Source of the DNA: Candidatus Dormiibacterota bacterium | GTDB taxonomy: Bacteria; Chloroflexota; Dormibacteria; UBA8260; Bog-877 | Length of the DNA stretch: 7,692 bases | NCBI GenBank assembly: GCA_003133485.1 | Contig: PKXR01000219.1 | Coordinates: forward strand, 1,106-8,797 | Direction of reading: 5' to 3' | Part shown: positions 5,810 to 7,692 of the stretch, in pieces | How positions within the stretch are numbered: the first letter of the stretch is position 1 | Layout of the letters: each line of letters opens with the position of its first letter | The notes under the pieces: generated by a model | What the model was told of the DNA's origin: nothing | Seen by the model: the letters and a program-made list of their open reading frames with translations, nothing else | Databases searched by the model: none | Made by a program: the position numbers and the translations under genes

Positions 5810-6336
5810 CCCAGGCACCTGCTCTGGACCGGGTCGAGCTGCGATCGTCTCGGCTCCCGGCGGACGAGGGTCCTATCGCGGAGTTGGAGCGGGCGGTGAC
5901 GGTCATCGTGCGCTGGGCCAACAGCCGCGAGGTGCAGGTCGAGACCATGCGCCGAGCCCGCTGCGACCTACCGGTTGGGTCCGTCTCGATGCTTCACCGG
6001 ATCTCCAGCTGCAGCCCGGTGCATCCGTCCCAACTGGCCGCCTACTACGGCGTCGACAACTCCACCATCACTCCCCGGCTGCAGCGACTGGAGCGGGAGG
6101 GTTTTTTGGCCAGGGAGCCGGATCCTCGCGACGGGCGGGCGGCTCTGATGCGCATCACTCCGGCCGGACAGCGGCTACGCAAGCGCCTGCACCTGGCCCG
6201 GCGCACCGTGCTGGAGGAGCTGCTGCATGACTGGCCGACCGGCGAGCAGGACCTGGTGGCCGGAGCAGCATCGCGATTGGCCGAGCGCCTGGAGCTGCCC
6301 CGCGGGGCCTCTGCGCTGATCCCTAAGCAGGCCTAG
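5806..6336 (+). CDS. MarR-family transcriptional regulator
   Basis: A 176-residue winged-helix regulator. Helix-turn-helix residues are about 56-98, with the recognition helix at VDNSTITPRLQRLEREG (83-99). The wing carries the family signature DPRDGRAALMRITPAG at 106-121, where the D-x-R-D/G-R-A pattern is typical of MarR. Helices at 25-50 and 125-165 would form the dimer interface; the first 22 residues are an extra, probably flexible leader. Its GTG overlaps the MFS stop by 4 nt, with GAAGG 9 nt upstream, so the two are one transcription unit. MarR proteins usually repress a neighbouring exporter gene and release DNA on binding a small phenolic or drug ligand. The direct-repeat/dyad upstream of the MFS gene is the likely target by position. 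The 3' end overlaps the opposing permease gene by 14 bp. Confidence 0.93.
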   Translation: MTQAPALDRVELRSSRLPADEGPIAELERAVTVIVRWANSREVQVETMRRARCDLPVGSVSMLHRISSCSPVHPSQLAAYYGVDNSTITPRLQRLEREGFLAREPDPRDGRAALMRITPAGQRLRKRLHLARRTVLEELLHDWPTGEQDLVAGAASRLAERLELPRGASALIPKQA

Positions 6337-7180
6337 AGAACTGCTTGATCGCGATCCCCAGCATCACCGCGGCCGCCAGCGCAACCAGTCCCACCTCGAC
6401 AAACACCGGCAGGTTCCAGCTGCCCCAGCTGACGCCGGGGTCGAATGTGTGGCGGATCACCGGCGGAATGGTCAGGTAGGCGAAGACCTCCTTGCGCAAG
6501 GGGTCGACCGCGTACGACAGGGGATCCAGCTTGCTCAAAATCCCCAGCCATACTGGTAATTTCGTGACCGGGAAGACCGCGCCGGAGAGAAAGAACATCG
6601 GCAGCACGAAGAGCTGCGTCACCACCTGGAAGGACTGCACGTCGGAAATCCGCGCCGCCAACATCACCCCGAATGCGGTGAGAGCGAAGGCGGTCAACAT
6701 CATCTCGAGCAGAAGCACCAGCAGCATCACGGGGTTGTAGGGGACTCCCACCAGCCCGGCCAAGGCCAGCATGATTGCGCCCTGGATTGTCGCTACCGTG
6801 GCGCCGCCCAAGCACTTGCCCAACACCAAGGTCCAGCGGTGCACCGGGGCCACCAGCATCTCCCGCAGAAAGCCGAATTCGCGGTCCCAGACGATGGAGA
6901 TTGCGGAGAAGATGGAGGTGAAGAGCACCGTCATGCCCAGCACCCCAGGGAACATAAAGGTCCGGAAATTGAAGTGGTCAGCAGTCGAGATGACCGTGGA
7001 CAAACCGGTGCCTAGGATGAAGAGAAACAAGACCGGTTGAGCCAGCGAGGTGACGATCCGCATCCGGTTGCGCCGGAAGCGGATCAACTCCCTCTTCCAG
7101 ACCACCCACAGGGCGCGCAGGTCGTCGCTGGTCCGTCCCCCAGCAACCCGTACTCCCGGCACTGCCACGGTGGTTGCCAT
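6323..7180 (-). CDS. ABC-2 type exporter permease (DrrB-like)
   Basis: A 285-residue membrane subunit of an ABC exporter. The N-terminus (1-40) is cytoplasmic, with the amphipathic WVVWKRELIRFRRNR coupling region. Hydrophobic spans follow at about 43-64, 77-97, 119-144, 150-177, 184-203 and 258-277, the six-helix ABC-2 layout. Family signatures are WDREFGFLREMLVAPVHRWTLVLGK at 98-122 and MFFLSGAVFPVTKLP with LDPLSYAVDPLR at 195-229. These match DrrB/NodJ-like permeases that export drugs, lipids or polysaccharide. It starts 2 nt after the stop of the upstream ATPase gene, with an excellent GGAGGAG inside the end of that gene, so the two are translationally coupled subunits. Substrate is unknown. 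ATG at 7180 is well supported. Confidence 0.93.
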   Translation of the reverse strand: MATTVAVPGVRVAGGRTSDDLRALWVVWKRELIRFRRNRMRIVTSLAQPVLFLFILGTGLSTVISTADHFNFRTFMFPGVLGMTVLFTSIFSAISIVWDREFGFLREMLVAPVHRWTLVLGKCLGGATVATIQGAIMLALAGLVGVPYNPVMLLVLLLEMMLTAFALTAFGVMLAARISDVQSFQVVTQLFVLPMFFLSGAVFPVTKLPVWLGILSKLDPLSYAVDPLRKEVFAYLTIPPVIRHTFDPGVSWGSWNLPVFVEVGLVALAAAVMLGIAIKQFSRPA

Positions 7181-7182
7181 GG

Positions 7183-7692
7183 CTATCTCCTCCCCCGGGC
7201 TCGCATCCAGGGATTGGCGCGCAGCCGGTCAGACCCGGAGGCCTCAGCGTCTCGAATCGTGCGACCGGTGTAGGTCATAAACACGTCATCAAGCGTGGGC
7301 CGTGCGACCCGGATCGAGCGGATTGCAATCCCCAGCTCCGCGAACAGGCGCGGTACGAACTGCTCTCCACCAGGCACATGAAAGGTGACCGCGCCCTCGC
7401 TGATTTGGGCCTTGATTTTAAAGTGTTGCGCCAGCCGTTCGATCGCCTGCTGATCGTCGGCGGTGTGCAGCTCCACGCGATCCTCGCCGATGCTCCCCTT
7501 GAGCGCCTCGGGGGTGTCGATCGCTACCAGCACCCCGTTGTCCATGATCGCGAGCCGGTCGCAGTACTCCGCCTCGTCCATGTAGTGGGTGGTCAGAAAG
7601 ATGGTGATCTGCTCCCGCCGGCGGAGCTCCTGGATGTAACTCCAGATATGGGAGCGGGTCTGCGGGTCGAGACCGACCGTCGGCTCGTCGAG
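7183..7692 (-). CDS. ABC exporter ATP-binding subunit (DrrA-like), C-terminal part
   Basis: The 5' part, with Walker A and the ABC signature, lies beyond the right edge; 169 residues remain. The frame enters at the Walker B/D-loop, LDEPTVGLDPQTR (visible residues 1-13), and continues to the H-loop TTHYMDEAE at 34-42. The linker DNGVLVAIDTPEALK follows. The C-terminal domain contains ARPTLDDVFMTYTGR, typical of the DUF4162 tail of daunorubicin-resistance-type ATPases. DEAE after the H-loop His is also typical. The subunit hydrolyses ATP to drive the adjacent permease. The last residues are basic and their codons contain the permease ribosome binding site. The open frame continues without interruption to the window edge. 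Confidence 0.93.
   Translation of the reverse strand, partial: LDEPTVGLDPQTRSHIWSYIQELRRREQITIFLTTHYMDEAEYCDRLAIMDNGVLVAIDTPEALKGSIGEDRVELHTADDQQAIERLAQHFKIKAQISEGAVTFHVPGGEQFVPRLFAELGIAIRSIRVARPTLDDVFMTYTGRTIRDAEASGSDRLRANPWMRARGRR
7187..7196 (-). promoter_or_regulatory. Ribosome binding site of the ABC permease
   Basis: Read on the minus strand this is GGGGGAGGAG, 6 nt before the permease ATG and within the last codons of the ATPase gene. This supports both the start choice and coupling of the two subunits. Confidence 0.65.

Noticed and set aside
1..7692. CRISPR arrays, tRNA/rRNA genes, insertion sequences, riboswitches or a phage/defence module
   Set aside because: No regularly spaced repeats, RNA-gene-like sequences, transposase motifs or long untranslated leaders were seen. 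Nearly all bases are explained by ordinary genes.

Overview
The window is GC-rich, gene-dense DNA with many GTG and TTG starts, short intergenic gaps and apparently leaderless promoters. This fits an actinobacterium or a related deep-branching terrestrial phylum (Chloroflexota/Dormibacterota-like). That placement is inferred from style and protein families; no rRNA or marker gene in the window settles it.

Layout, left to right. (1) The last 27 codons of a membrane-bound proton-pumping pyrophosphatase, followed by a small helical, coiled-coil protein of unknown function. (2) A divergent pair: a Fur-family metalloregulator on the minus strand and a full-length Mrp/ApbC-type Fe-S cluster carrier ATPase on the plus strand. 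They share a 108-bp region with a 6-8-6 inverted repeat and two -10-like hexamers, each ending exactly 9 nt before a GTG start. A 32-residue single-span membrane protein with its own good ribosome binding site sits directly behind mrp. (3) An HD-superfamily nucleotide phosphohydrolase on the minus strand, related to the dNTPase/SAMHD1 branch, with its metal-binding residues intact. (4) An export cluster. A 14-helix MFS drug/proton antiporter (DHA2 type) is coupled by a GTGA overlap to a MarR-family regulator. Facing them is a DrrAB-like ABC exporter, made of an ABC-2 permease and an ATPase whose N-terminal part lies beyond the window.

How the genes may work together. The Fur/Mrp pair suggests iron- or peroxide-responsive control of Fe-S cluster assembly. 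The regulator has a PerR-like Asp at one metal-ligand position and a Fur-like Glu at another, so its signal is not settled. The MFS-MarR unit looks like a self-regulated efflux operon, with a repeat-containing candidate operator upstream. The ABC pair is tail-to-tail with marR, overlapping by 14 bp, so co-regulation is possible but not shown.

I see no tRNA, rRNA, CRISPR array, insertion sequence or phage gene. No convincing new multi-gene system is visible. The points most worth a second look are regulatory (the fur/mrp control region, the repeats upstream of the MFS gene, the hairpin over the HD-gene start codon) and the unannotated-size membrane protein behind mrp.
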